A DNA stretch of 34,047 nucleotides, taken from NCBI GenBank assembly GCA_900547945.1, contig URIT01000021.1:1-34047 (forward strand), written 5' to 3'. A program made the translations under genes and the position numbers. The notes beneath the pieces were generated by a model. That model was not told the DNA's origin, did no database searches, and was given only the letters and a program-made list of their open reading frames with translations. Shown here piece by piece: positions 1-8,739 of this stretch (the stretch's first letter is position 1; each line of letters starts with the position of its first letter). The stretch is from an uncultured bacterium (GTDB taxonomy: Bacteria > Verrucomicrobiota > Kiritimatiellia > RFP12 > UBA1067).

Positions 1-115
1 GACGACCCTAATCCTCAATTCGGCTGGTGGGCTGCGCAACCCACTAACCCATTACACTTCAACTTGCTCGGTGTGCGTGTTTTTTGGTAGACTGGAGGAC
101 AAAGGAGAAGGTCTA

Positions 116-1661
116 ATGATGTTTGTGGATTTGAAGTGGGGTGGTTTGGCGGTTCTGGCACTGGCATGCACCCTCGCCCGTGCGGCGGACGACGCCGTGA
201 CCTACGAGGCGTTCGGCGCCGCAGGGGATGGGAAGACCGACGACCAAGCGGCCATCGTCCGGGCGCACGCCGAGGCGAACAGGCGCAACGTGCCAGTACG
301 CGCCGGGGACGGGAAGGCCTACTACATCGGGCCCGGCACGGCGGTCGCCACCGTGAAGACGGACGTCGACTTCGGCACCGCGAAGTTCATCATCGACGAC
401 ACGCACGTCCCCGTTGCGCAGCGCGGCAGCCCCATCTTCGACATCGCCCCCGGCGCAACGCCCGTCGCCGTCAAGGGCGTGACGAAGTTGGCCCGTGGAC
501 AGGCCAACCTCGGCGTCCCACTCGCCGCCCCCAGCCTCGTCTTCGTACGCAACCAGAACGTGCGGCAGTACATCCGTCTCGGCGCGAACCAGAACAACGG
601 CTTTCCCCAGCAGGAGGTCGTCCTCGTGGCGGCGGACGGCACCCTCGACGCGCGTACCCCGCTCGTCTGGGATTTCGACGCGGTCACCGCGTTGACCGCC
701 CTTCCCCTCGATGCCAAGCCCCTCGTCATCCGCGGGCGGCTTCTTCACGACGATCGCCAACCAGGCCGAGTCGAAGTACACCTACTACAAGCGCAACTTC
801 GCCATCCGCCGCTCCAACGTGCGGATCGAGGGCCTGCGCCACGACATCCGGGGCGAAGGCGACCACGGCGCCCCCTACGACGGCTTCCTTTCCATCTCCC
901 GCTGCGCGAACGTGACCGTGACGGGGTGCGTCTTCACCGCGCACAAGACCTACCGCACGATCGGCTCCGCCGGCGTCCCCGTCCAGATGGGTTCCTACGA
1001 CCTCACCGTCAACTCGTCCGTCAACGTCTCCTTCCTCGACTGCCGCCAGACGACGGACATCCTCGACCGCCGCTACTGGGGCCTGCTCGGCTCGAACTAC
1101 AGCAAGAACCTCCTCTACGACGGCTGCACCTTCTCGCGCTTCGACGCGCACATGGGCGTGGCGCACGCCACCATCCGGAACTCGAAGCTCGGCTACATGG
1201 GCATCAACGCCATCGGCTTCGGTACGTTCACCGTGGAGAACTCGACCGTCTACGGCTGGAATTTCTTCAACCTGCGCAGTGACTACGGCAGTACCTGGGA
1301 GGGCGATTTCATCGTGCGCAACTGCACGTTCGTGCCCCACGGCGGACGCGCGGCGACGGGCACCCTGGTCGGCGGATCCAACGACGGGCAGCACGACTTC
1401 GGCTACGTCTGCCACATGCCGCGCCGCATCGTCTTCGACGGGCTGCGCATCGATGACGCAAACCACCCCGCCGCCTACGACGGCCCCGCGATCTTCGGCA
1501 ACTTCAGTCCGAAAAACACCTCGCCCGCCTACGTCGAGAAATTCCCCTACAAGATCACGGAAGAGGTCGTTCTCCGGAATGTGACGACCGCGAGCGGCAA
1601 GCCCGTCCGCCTCAGCTCCAACCCCTACATGTTCCGAAATGTGAAGGTTGTCCGCGACTGA
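116..1661 (+). pseudogene. Exported pectate-lyase-fold (right-handed beta-helix) protein, frameshifted
   Basis: The two halves lie in different frames. The first reads from ATG 116 (AAAGGAG at 101-107) to about 735, the second from about 737 to the TGA ending at 1661. Joining them needs removal of one G from the GGG at 734-736, giving IRGGFFTTIANQ across the joint. The N-terminus is a signal peptide (hydrophobic LAVLALACTLARA) followed by TYEAFGAAGDGKTDD, the hallmark start of the pectate-lyase superfamily. The second half has the N/T/V/C-rich periodicity of a beta-helix (VTVTGCVFTAH, NVSFLDCRQTTD). Such proteins are usually extracellular polysaccharide-active enzymes or binding proteins; the substrate cannot be told. 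The ATG at 119 is an equally possible start. The break may be a sequencing error or a real mutation. Confidence 0.75.
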
Positions 1662-1703
1662 CCACCCCATTCCCCAATCCCAAATCCCATTCCACACCCC
1701 TCC

Positions 1704-2564
1704 ATGACCCTCCCCTCCCAGCTCGTAGCGGCGTTTCCGAAACGCCCGATGGACCTCCACAAGTACTCGGCCGGCACGGTCACCATCGTCGGTGGTTCCT
1801 CCCACTTCATCCACGCGCCCGTCATCGCGGGCCTCGGCGCGCGCGCCGCCGGGGCGGGCCTCGTCCAGCTCGTCGTCCCCGACGCCTCGCGCCTCGCGAC
1901 GGGCATGCTCCTCCCCGAGGCGACCTTCACCAAGCAGACCCCCGCCTGTGTTCCCCCGCGGGCGGACGTCACGGCGATCGGCATGGGCCTCGGCACCTCA
2001 CAGAACTCCGAACTGCTCCTCTCCCGCCTCCTCTCCGGCAGCACGGGCCGCTTTGTCCTCGACGCGGACGCCCTTTCCCTCCTCGCGAACTGGTACGCGC
2101 GGAAGACAGGCGCGCTCCCCATCAGCGAGGGGCAGTCCCTCGTCCTCACCCCGCACGCCGGCGAGGCCGCGCGCCTCCTGGCCTGTACGCCGGACGACAT
2201 CCAGCGCGACCGCCTCGGCGCCGTCCGCCGCATCGTCGCGCGCTACCGCTCCGTCGTCGTCCTCAAGGGCCCCCACACGCTCGTCGCCGCCCCGGGCCGT
2301 GACGACGTCTTCTCCTGTGAGGCCGGCAACCCCTTCATGGCGGTGGGCGGCATGGGCGACCTCCTCTCCGGCATCCTCGCCGCCCGCTGGGCCTACCTCG
2401 CGAAGAACGCCGACGGCGACCCCTTCACGGCGGCCGCCTCGGCCGTGTGGCTGCACGCCACGGCCTCGGACGCCCTCGTGAACGCCAATCCCCCCGGCGA
2501 CCCCTCGATTGCCAACACCGCCCATGCCGTCGCCTCGCTGCGCGTCGCGCTTGAAAGGAGCTGA
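1704..2564 (+). CDS. nnrD: ADP-dependent NAD(P)H-hydrate dehydratase
   Basis: 286 residues matching the C-terminal (YjeF_C, ribokinase-fold) half of Nnr. The family dehydrates damaged S-NAD(P)HX back to NAD(P)H using ADP or ATP. Visible motifs are HKYSAGTVTIVGGS near the start, LTPHAGEAARLL in the middle, VVLKGPHTLVA, and the nucleotide-binding block NPFMAVGGMGDLLSGILAA near residue 210. The NnrE epimerase domain is absent, so this is a stand-alone dehydratase. No clear ribosome-binding site precedes ATG 1704; the upstream spacer 1662-1703 is a C-rich, repetitive stretch. An internal ATG at 1749 just before HKYS is a possible alternative. It is followed after 4 bases by the namZ-like gene, so the two are probably co-transcribed. 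Confidence 0.9.
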   Translation: MTLPSQLVAAFPKRPMDLHKYSAGTVTIVGGSSHFIHAPVIAGLGARAAGAGLVQLVVPDASRLATGMLLPEATFTKQTPACVPPRADVTAIGMGLGTSQNSELLLSRLLSGSTGRFVLDADALSLLANWYARKTGALPISEGQSLVLTPHAGEAARLLACTPDDIQRDRLGAVRRIVARYRSVVVLKGPHTLVAAPGRDDVFSCEAGNPFMAVGGMGDLLSGILAARWAYLAKNADGDPFTAAASAVWLHATASDALVNANPPGDPSIANTAHAVASLRVALERS

Positions 2565-2568
2565 CCCG

Positions 2569-3672
2569 ATGATCGACTACGCCGCGCTCGTCCAGCACCT
2601 CGCCGCCACCGCCCCCGCCCCGTTTGGCCTCCTCTCGCAGCAGGCCACCCCCACGGCGGCCCGTCTGCGCCGCGCGTTCGGCAACCGCCTGAAATGCCTC
2701 TTCTCCCCGGAACACGGCTGGTTTGGCCTCGCCGCCGCCGGCGAGAAGACCGCCAGCGAGACGCATCCCCTCTGGCACATCCCCGTCCATTCGCTCTACG
2801 GCGCCGCGCGGCGTCCCAGCCCCGAGATGTTCGAGGGCCTCGCGCGCATCGTCGTCGACCTCCAGGACATCGGCGTGAGGTGCTACACCTACCTCGCGAC
2901 GCTGAAGAACATGCTCGAAGCCGCCGCCGCCCATCTGCCCGTCACCGTCCTCGACCGCCCGATTCCGCTCGGCGGCGTCATCGACGGTCCCCGGCGCGAG
3001 GCGCGCTTCTCCTCCTTCGTCGCCCCGCTCGACATCCCCCTCTGCCACGGCATGACGCCCGGCGAATGCGCCACCTACATCGTGCGCGAGGGGAAACTGG
3101 CCGTCGACCTCACCGTCATCCGCATGCGGGACTGGTCGCACGCCCGGCGGGAGCCGTGGACGAACTTCACGCCGCCCTCCCCCGCGATCCGCAACTGGGA
3201 CTGCGCGGCGCTCTACCCCGCCACCGTCTTCACCGAAGCCTACCCGGCCCTGGACTGCGACCGGGACGGCCCCTTCGCGTTCCGCGTCCTCGGCGCCCCC
3301 TGGCTTGACGCCGTGCGCCTCCTGGAGGACATCGGCAAGGTCCTCCCCGCCTGCGGCTTCGGCGTCCGCCCCCTCCGCTACCGCCCGTCCGGCGGCCCCT
3401 ACGGAGGGCAGGTCCTCGACGGCCTCATCCTCTCCATCGAGAACCCCGGCGCCTTCTACCCCGTCACCGCGGGCGCGCTCATCCTCAACGCCCTCATGCG
3501 CCGCCACGGGCGCGACCTGCTCCAGGACGCGCGCGCAGCCTGGCTGGACAAACTCGCCGGCACGGACACGCTCCGCGCCGCCCTCGCTTCCAACCGGATG
3601 AGCGACCTCTTCCAGACCTGGCTCGACGCGCACGACGCCTACCGCGCCGCGCGCGTCGACCTCTACGCCTGA
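2569..3672 (+). CDS. namZ: DUF1343 / NamZ-like exo-beta-N-acetylmuramidase
   Basis: 367 residues of the DUF1343 family, whose characterised member NamZ removes terminal N-acetylmuramic acid from peptidoglycan fragments. Recognisable signatures are FGLLSQQATPT (nucleotide-binding-like N-terminus), LFSPEHGWFG, VVDLQDIGVRCYTYLATL, VLDRPIPLGG and the C-terminal ENPGAFYPVTAG. There is no signal peptide, whereas many family members are exported, so recycling of imported muropeptides in the cytoplasm is an inference. The start at 2569 is fixed by AAAGGAG at 2554-2560. The TGA stop lies inside a short palindrome that also contains the stop of the convergent metK gene. Confidence 0.85.
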   Translation: MIDYAALVQHLAATAPAPFGLLSQQATPTAARLRRAFGNRLKCLFSPEHGWFGLAAAGEKTASETHPLWHIPVHSLYGAARRPSPEMFEGLARIVVDLQDIGVRCYTYLATLKNMLEAAAAHLPVTVLDRPIPLGGVIDGPRREARFSSFVAPLDIPLCHGMTPGECATYIVREGKLAVDLTVIRMRDWSHARREPWTNFTPPSPAIRNWDCAALYPATVFTEAYPALDCDRDGPFAFRVLGAPWLDAVRLLEDIGKVLPACGFGVRPLRYRPSGGPYGGQVLDGLILSIENPGAFYPVTAGALILNALMRRHGRDLLQDARAAWLDKLAGTDTLRAALASNRMSDLFQTWLDAHDAYRAARVDLYA

Positions 3673-3682
3673 CGCGGCGTCA
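3670..3682. repeat. Short palindrome shared by two convergent stop codons
   Basis: TGACGCGGCGTCA is a palindrome around a central G. Its two ends are the TGA stop of the namZ-like gene and the TGA stop (as TCA) of metK on the other strand. The same palindrome in reverse complement sits at the stop of the glycosyltransferase (33680-33692). The stem is only 5-6 bp and no T-tract follows, so an intrinsic terminator is doubtful. Confidence 0.4.
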
Positions 3683-4861
3683 GAGCGCGGCCTTGAGCGC
3701 CGCCACGCGGTCCGTCCTCTCCCACGGGAAGCCGTCGCGTCCGAAGTGCCCGAAGTTGGAGGTGTCGCGGTAGCACCAGCCCTTCGGCTTCGTGAGGCCG
3801 AGGTCGGCGATCAGCGCGTACGGACGGAAGTCGAACACCTTGCCCGAGAGGATCACCTTCTCCAGCTGCTCGTTCGTGACGCCGTGGTTCGTACCGAACG
3901 TCTTCACGCACACGGAGACGGGTCTGTCCACGCCGATCGCGTAGGCCACCTGGATCTGGCAGCGGTCCGCAAGGCCGGCCGCGACGATGTTCTTCGCCGC
4001 GTAGCGCGCGTAGTAGGCCGCGCTGCGGTCCACCTTCGACGGGTCCTTGCCGCTGAACGCGCCGCCGCCGTGGGCGGCCATGCCGCCGTAGGTGTCGACG
4101 ATGATCTTGCGCCCCGTCAGGCCGCTGTCGCCCGTCGGCCCGCCCACCACGAACTTGCCCGTGGGGTTCACGTGGAACTTCGTGCGCGCCGTCAGGAGGC
4201 CCGTTCCGGCGAGGACGTCGCGCGCGATCTCCTCCAGCTCGGCGTAGCATTTCCGGCACGCGCCCGCCTCGGTCGTCTGGTGCGAGAGGACGACCGTCTC
4301 GATGGCGACCGGCCGGCCGTCCTCGTAGGCGACGGAAAGCTGGCTCTTCGCATCGGGGCGCAGGAACGGCACCGCGCCCGACTTGCGCAGCTGCGTGAAG
4401 TGGCGCAGCAGTGCGTGCGCGTAGACGAGCGGCGCCGGCATGAGGCACTTCGTCTCGTTCGTCGCGTAGCCGAACATCATGCCCTGGTCGCCTGCGCCCT
4501 GCTTCTCGGCCTTCGCGCGGTTGACGCCCTGCGCGATGTCGGGGCTCTGCCCGTGGAGGGCGCTCAGGTAGTTGAACGTGTCCCAGCTGAACCCCTCGCC
4601 GGGGCGGTCGTAGCCGATGTCCTTCACGACCGCGCGCGCGATCTCCTGGGGGTTCACCTTCTCGTAGCCGCGCGCCGTGATTTCGCCCATGTTGACGACG
4701 AGGTTCGGCCCCACCATCGTCTCGCACGCGACGTGGGCCTGCGCGTCGCCCTTGAGGTAGGCGTCGAGGATCGCGTCGGAAATCTGGTCCGCAACCTTGT
4801 CGGGATGACCTTCCGAAACCGATTCGGAAGTGAAAACGTGCCGTCCGGCATGTTTTGCCAT
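3680..4861 (-). CDS. metK: S-adenosylmethionine synthetase
   Basis: 393 residues, normal family length. The enzyme makes S-adenosylmethionine from methionine and ATP in the cytoplasm. The N-terminal ATP-site signature FTSESVSEGHPDKVADQISD is followed by GAGDQGMMFGYATNET (family hexapeptide region) and GGGAFSGKDPSKVDRSAAY, the glycine-rich phosphate-binding signature. The start is ATG 4861 (MAKHAGRH), with a purine-rich GAAAGAGAG about 6 bases upstream. A good promoter lies at 4983-5012 inside the end of the neighbouring gene, leaving a leader of about 115 nt that can fold (annotated separately). The gene is transcribed toward namZ and ends 7 bases from its stop. Confidence 0.97.
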   Translation of the reverse strand: MAKHAGRHVFTSESVSEGHPDKVADQISDAILDAYLKGDAQAHVACETMVGPNLVVNMGEITARGYEKVNPQEIARAVVKDIGYDRPGEGFSWDTFNYLSALHGQSPDIAQGVNRAKAEKQGAGDQGMMFGYATNETKCLMPAPLVYAHALLRHFTQLRKSGAVPFLRPDAKSQLSVAYEDGRPVAIETVVLSHQTTEAGACRKCYAELEEIARDVLAGTGLLTARTKFHVNPTGKFVVGGPTGDSGLTGRKIIVDTYGGMAAHGGGAFSGKDPSKVDRSAAYYARYAAKNIVAAGLADRCQIQVAYAIGVDRPVSVCVKTFGTNHGVTNEQLEKVILSGKVFDFRPYALIADLGLTKPKGWCYRDTSNFGHFGRDGFPWERTDRVAALKAAL

Positions 4862-4975
4862 GTTGTGCTCTCTTTCTTCGTACTTGCGAAGCGCATCCGG
4901 GGTGGATCCCCAGCCACCGTGGCGTTCCCGCTCGGTTGGCACGGACGCACGGGCGCCCGCTTCCTGATGCTTCGA
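4862..4975 (-). promoter_or_regulatory. Structured 5' leader of metK, candidate riboswitch-like element
   Basis: On the minus strand the leader can form a 9-bp helix between 4950-4942 (GTGCGTCCG) and 4899-4891 (CGGATGCGC), closing a GC-rich domain that holds GCCACGGTGGC and GGGGATCCACCCC. Flanking pieces compete: CGAAGC (4974-4969) can pair with GCTTCG (4892-4887), while CTTCG can instead pair with CGAAG (4878-4874) next to the ribosome-binding site. This mutually exclusive pairing resembles a translational switch. A SAM-sensing role is only suggested by the gene. I could not match it to the SAM-I or SAM-IV consensus. Confidence 0.4.
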
Positions 4976-4982
4976 TGGGCGT

Positions 4983-5012
4983 ATTATAGCAAACCGGCGG
5001 CGGCCTTGCCAA
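4983..5012 (-). promoter_or_regulatory. metK promoter
   Basis: On the minus strand, -35 TTGGCA (5012-5007), an 18-bp spacer and a perfect -10 TATAAT (4988-4983). The site lies within the last codons of the FAD oxidoreductase gene, so metK has its own promoter rather than depending on read-through. Confidence 0.75.
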
Positions 5013-6378
5013 CCGCCTCGCCCTGCGCGACGGAGCTGCCCGTCACGCGGTAGCTCGCGTGGGCGATGAAGTCGCCGGAGATGCAGCGCCCCGCCATGTA
5101 GAGGTTGTCGACGTCGCGCGCGCGGCAGGCGCGAAGCGGGATCTGGAACGGACGGAACTTCGCGCCGAAGTTCTGCCCCGCCGCCCGTTCGTCGTTCGCC
5201 TTCTTGTCGAGCCCGTGGATGTCGATGCCGAAGCGCGACTCCGTCACCGCGTCCTCGAAGCGCCGCCCCGCCGCCACGTCCGCGCGCGTGACGGTGTAGC
5301 GCCCGTGGATGCGCCGCGCGTCGCGGTGGCCGATCTGCTCGGCCGTGTACGCAACGCGGAAGCCGGTCCAGATGCCGCCAAGGCGCGCCAGGGCGTCCGC
5401 AAGGCGGAAGATCTCCTTGCGCGCGCGGATCGTCGCGTCGGAGATCGCCTGGGCGTCGTCGAGACGCAGCCGGTAGGCGTGCGTCGCCATGAAGCAGAAG
5501 AGGTTGTCGTGGCAGCGGAAGAGCGTGGGATCGCCGTAGCTCGGGTCGAGCCCCTGCGCGCGCAGCAGGTCGCGCAGACGGTGGGACGCCTCGATGTGGT
5601 GGCAGGTCGGCTTCCCCTTGGAGACGGCGCGCGTCCACATCGCGGGCTCGTTGGACACGTAGTCCCGGATGGCGTCGCCGTCCTTCACGACGACGAGGGC
5701 GTTCAGGGTCGCCGGCTGGCCGAAGCCGTCGGGCGTCCAGCCGAGGTCGAACCCGCAGCCCGCCTGGGCGGCGAGGTCGCCGTCGCCCGTGCAGTCGATG
5801 AACGTCTTCGCGCGCCAGGCCTGCCGCCCGCTCTTCGACTCCGTGACGATGGTCGCGATGTTCTTCCCCGCCGCGTCGCGCCAGGCCGCGACGACCGTCG
5901 TGTGGAGCGTCACGCGCACGCCGCTCTCCAGGCACATGTCCTCGCAGACGAGTTTCATGTACTCGGGCTCGTAGACCCAGTTCTTGTCGAGCCCGTCCGG
6001 ATAGTACGCCAGGCCCGCCGCGTCGGGACGGTCAACCGTCCGCGCACCATAGGCGTCGAGCCGCTTCATGATCTCGCGGTCTGTCGCGCTCTTGTCGAAG
6101 TCGAAGATGTAGGTGAGAAGCCCCGCCGTCCACACGCCGCCCAGGCACCCCCGCAGCTCGAAGAGACGCACCTTCTTTCCCGCGCGCGCGGCGGCGACGG
6201 CGGCGGCGACGCCCGCCGGACCACCCCCGCACACGATCACGTCCGCCCAGTCGTCCACGGGAAGCTCCCGGCCCGGCTCGGCGAAGCGCGCCCCGCGCGT
6301 GGCCGTTCCACCGCCCGCCGCCGCGCACGTCCCCGCCGCGAACGAAGTACCAAAGAATGTTCTGCGCGTCATCTCCAT
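4984..6378 (-). CDS. Tat-exported FAD-dependent oxidoreductase
   Basis: 464 residues. The N-terminus MEMTRRTFFGTSFAAG carries a twin-arginine motif followed by a hydrophobic alanine-rich stretch, so export in folded form with bound FAD is expected. Residues 46-75 form the Rossmann dinucleotide-binding site (VIVCGGGPAGVAAAVAAARAG, then an acidic LFELRG strand end). The FIDCTGDGDLAAQAGC block and the C-terminal NLYMAGRCISGDFIAHASYR are typical of the FAD_oxidored (PF12831) family, common in polysaccharide-degrading PVC and Lentisphaerae bacteria; the substrate is unknown. The start at 6378 has AAGGAG 6 bases upstream; a longer in-frame extension to 8559 is out-of-frame sequence of the neighbours. 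It is probably the last gene of an operon with the symporter and flavodoxin-like genes. Confidence 0.88.
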   Translation of the reverse strand: MEMTRRTFFGTSFAAGTCAAAGGGTATRGARFAEPGRELPVDDWADVIVCGGGPAGVAAAVAAARAGKKVRLFELRGCLGGVWTAGLLTYIFDFDKSATDREIMKRLDAYGARTVDRPDAAGLAYYPDGLDKNWVYEPEYMKLVCEDMCLESGVRVTLHTTVVAAWRDAAGKNIATIVTESKSGRQAWRAKTFIDCTGDGDLAAQAGCGFDLGWTPDGFGQPATLNALVVVKDGDAIRDYVSNEPAMWTRAVSKGKPTCHHIEASHRLRDLLRAQGLDPSYGDPTLFRCHDNLFCFMATHAYRLRLDDAQAISDATIRARKEIFRLADALARLGGIWTGFRVAYTAEQIGHRDARRIHGRYTVTRADVAAGRRFEDAVTESRFGIDIHGLDKKANDERAAGQNFGAKFRPFQIPLRACRARDVDNLYMAGRCISGDFIAHASYRVTGSSVAQGEAVGKAAAGLL

Positions 6379-6440
6379 GTCCTTCTCCTTGCCTTTCGCC
6401 GAAAACGCCGTCTCGTATACCATGAAATCCATGCGGTTCT

Positions 6441-7826
6441 TCATCCACGCGGCGCAAACTTGTCCACGAGGCCGAGGACGAAGATGACGACGACCAGCAG
6501 CGGCAGGACGTAGGCGCAGTAGACGCGCAGGGCGGACGGCACGCGCGGACCGCGTCCCGTGTTCGCCTCCGCGAGGAAGTTCCGCCACCCCCAACCGAAG
6601 TGGTGGCAGCAGTAGAGCGCGAAGGCGAGCCCGCCAAGCGGCAGAATCAGGTTCGAGACGAGGAAGTCCTCCAGGTCGAGGACGCATGAGCCCGCACCGA
6701 ACGGCTGGAACGCCCCCCAGACGTTGAAGCCGAGGAGGCACGGCAGCGCGAGGAAGACGAGCGCGCCGCCCGTGACGAGCCCGGCCCTGCGACGGCTCCA
6801 GCCGAAAGCGTCCATCAGGCAGGCGAGGATGTTCTCGAAGACGGCGATGACCGTCGTCAGCGCCGCGCAGCTCATGAAGACGAAGAAGAGCGAACCCCAA
6901 AGCCGTCCGAGCGGCATGTCGTTGAAGACGTTCGGCAGCGTCGTGAAGATGAGCCCCGGCCCCTGTCCCGGATGCACCCCGTAGGCGAAGCAGGCGGGGA
7001 TGATGATGACACCCGCCGAGACGGCGACAAGCGTGTCGAGCAGGCAGACGTGCAGCGTCTCGCCGAGAAGCGTGCGGTCGCGTCCGATGTAGCTGCCGAA
7101 GATCGACATCGAGCCGATGCCGAGCGAGAGCGTGAAGAACGCATGGTTCATCGCCTCGACGACCACCTTGACGACGCCGACGGACTTCATGCGCGCAAAG
7201 TCGGGGACGAGATAGAACGCGAGCCCGGCCGAGCCGCTGTTCTTCGCGTCCAGGCACACGCTGTTCACGGCGAGGACGACAATTAGCACAAGGAGGCAGA
7301 GCATGAGTCCCTTCGTCACGCGCTCGACGCCCTTCTGGAGACCGGCCACGCAGACGCACGTCGCGGCCGCCGTCACCGCAAGCATCGCCGCCGCCATGGT
7401 CAACGGATCGCCGAGCATGCCGCCGAACGCCGCGCCGACGGCGGCGGCGTCGAGGCCGACGAACGCGCCGGACGCCATGCGCGCGAAGTAGATGAGCATC
7501 CAGCCCGTGACCGTCGTGTAGAACATCATGAGGATGACGTTGCCGAGGAAACCCGCGACGCCGTGCAGCCGCCACACCTTGGACTTCTCCGGCGTCAGCG
7601 TCGCATGGAGGCGCACGATCGACCGTTGGGCGGCGCGTCCGGCGGCGAACTCCATGAGGAGAATCGGCAGGCCGATCAGCGCGAGCGCGACGAGGTAGAG
7701 TACGACGAACCAACCGCCGCCGTTCTGCCCGGCGATGTAGGGGAAGCGCCAGACGTTGCCGAGGCCAATCGCGCACCCGGCGGACAGGAAAATGAAGCCC
7801 AAGCGGCTCGCCAGTCTCTCTCGCAT
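6441..7826 (-). CDS. Sodium-dependent transporter, NSS (SNF) family
   Basis: 461 residues and strongly hydrophobic, with about 11-12 membrane segments. The first helix carries the signature GCAIGLGNVWRFPYIAGQNG, which in LeuT-fold transporters forms the unwound TM1 that binds Na+ and substrate. Further family landmarks are the TM6-like AYGVHPGQGPGLIFTTLP and the AALTTVIAVFENILACLMD helix. Members import amino acids or related amines with Na+; specificity cannot be predicted here. The start at 7826 follows the stop of the flavodoxin-like gene by 6 bases. There is no obvious ribosome-binding site, so translational coupling is likely. Confidence 0.93.
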   Translation of the reverse strand: MRERLASRLGFIFLSAGCAIGLGNVWRFPYIAGQNGGGWFVVLYLVALALIGLPILLMEFAAGRAAQRSIVRLHATLTPEKSKVWRLHGVAGFLGNVILMMFYTTVTGWMLIYFARMASGAFVGLDAAAVGAAFGGMLGDPLTMAAAMLAVTAAATCVCVAGLQKGVERVTKGLMLCLLVLIVVLAVNSVCLDAKNSGSAGLAFYLVPDFARMKSVGVVKVVVEAMNHAFFTLSLGIGSMSIFGSYIGRDRTLLGETLHVCLLDTLVAVSAGVIIIPACFAYGVHPGQGPGLIFTTLPNVFNDMPLGRLWGSLFFVFMSCAALTTVIAVFENILACLMDAFGWSRRRAGLVTGGALVFLALPCLLGFNVWGAFQPFGAGSCVLDLEDFLVSNLILPLGGLAFALYCCHHFGWGWRNFLAEANTGRGPRVPSALRVYCAYVLPLLVVVIFVLGLVDKFAPRG

Positions 7827-7832
7827 GATATG

Positions 7833-8438
7833 CTATCGAATGAAGTTGGTCGTTGTCCACGGCTCGCGTGCGGGGACATCCGTCTTGAGGCTCTTCGCCA
7901 TCCACGCGAGGTTGCGTCCGAGAAGCCGCATCGTCTGCATGCCCTCCGCATCCTGCGCGACCTCGCCCGGTGCGGCGCCGTAGGCGATGTTCCAGTACTG
8001 CGAACCGGCGACGGGCATGCCGGCGATGCCGTAGAACAGGTTCAACGTCTGGAACGCCGTGCTCGCGCCGCCCCGGCGGCAGACCGCGACGGATGCGGCG
8101 GGCTTGCCGCGCAGATGTCCGCCCGCCGCGAAGAACACGCGCTGCATCACCGCGAGGAGCGCGCCGTTCGGCTGGGCGTAGTAGACGGGCGTGCCGAGGA
8201 CGAGCGCGTCCGCCGCACAGGCCTTTTCGAGAATCGTATTTGCGATGTCGTCCGAAAAGACACAGTACCCGAGTTCCGCGCACTTCCGGCACGCGATGCA
8301 TCCGCGCACGGGCTTTGCGCCGATCTGCACGATCTCCGTCTCCAGCCCGTCCGCCCGCAGCGCCGACGCGACCTCTTCCAACGCCCGCATGGTGTTTCCG
8401 TTCGCGCGGGGGCTGCCATTGACCAGCAATGCCTTCAT
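7833..8438 (-). CDS. Flavodoxin-fold NADPH-dependent FMN reductase / iron-sulfur flavoprotein-like
   Basis: 201 residues. The phosphate-binding loop for FMN is GSPRANGNT at residues 8-16. A compact cysteine cluster (C47, C50, C53, C59; spacing CxxCxxCx5C) follows, as in iron-sulfur flavoproteins that hold a 4Fe-4S cluster, then SDD and GTPVYYAQPNG, a second FMN-contact loop. This points to electron transfer or quinone/FMN reduction in the cytoplasm. The start at 8438 is fixed by AAGGAGGAG upstream; the longer in-frame start at 8456 would lie before that site. First gene of the minus-strand operon with the symporter and FAD oxidoreductase. Confidence 0.85.
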   Translation of the reverse strand: MKALLVNGSPRANGNTMRALEEVASALRADGLETEIVQIGAKPVRGCIACRKCAELGYCVFSDDIANTILEKACAADALVLGTPVYYAQPNGALLAVMQRVFFAAGGHLRGKPAASVAVCRRGGASTAFQTLNLFYGIAGMPVAGSQYWNIAYGAAPGEVAQDAEGMQTMRLLGRNLAWMAKSLKTDVPAREPWTTTNFIR

Positions 8439-8739
8439 GTCCTTCTCCTCCTTCATTCTTCCTAGAAGAGCGAAAAATGTTTTTGCTTGTATTATACCAT
8501 ATCAAATGACAGGAGACCTCTGCCACCGGCGGGACAAGGGGAGGCGACTGCTCGCCCAATGGATGAACATGACGCGCCCCAAGATACGATATTCAGGAGA
8601 AACTTAGGTTCACAGAAATGTCAGTAACTTGAAATAGAAAGACCTCACGCGGAGATACGGACAATTACACATTGCCCCCCTTGAGCCCCCTGGAGACCTG
8701 TGCTATACTGGACGAACTTAAAAAGAAAGGAATGAGCGC
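8439..8739. promoter_or_regulatory. Divergent promoter region between flavodoxin and lipoprotein genes
   Basis: Toward the left operon, an extended -10 TGGTATAAT is seen on the minus strand (8499-8491) with no good -35. Toward the right, TTGAGC (8681-8686), a 17-bp spacer and TATACT (8704-8709) precede the gene at 8740. The intervening sequence holds no gene I can support. Confidence 0.65.

Noticed and set aside
6379..8559. N-terminal extension of the FAD oxidoreductase to over 1000 residues
   Set aside because: It is out-of-frame sequence of the symporter and flavodoxin-like genes; the Tat signal and ribosome-binding site fix the start at 6378.
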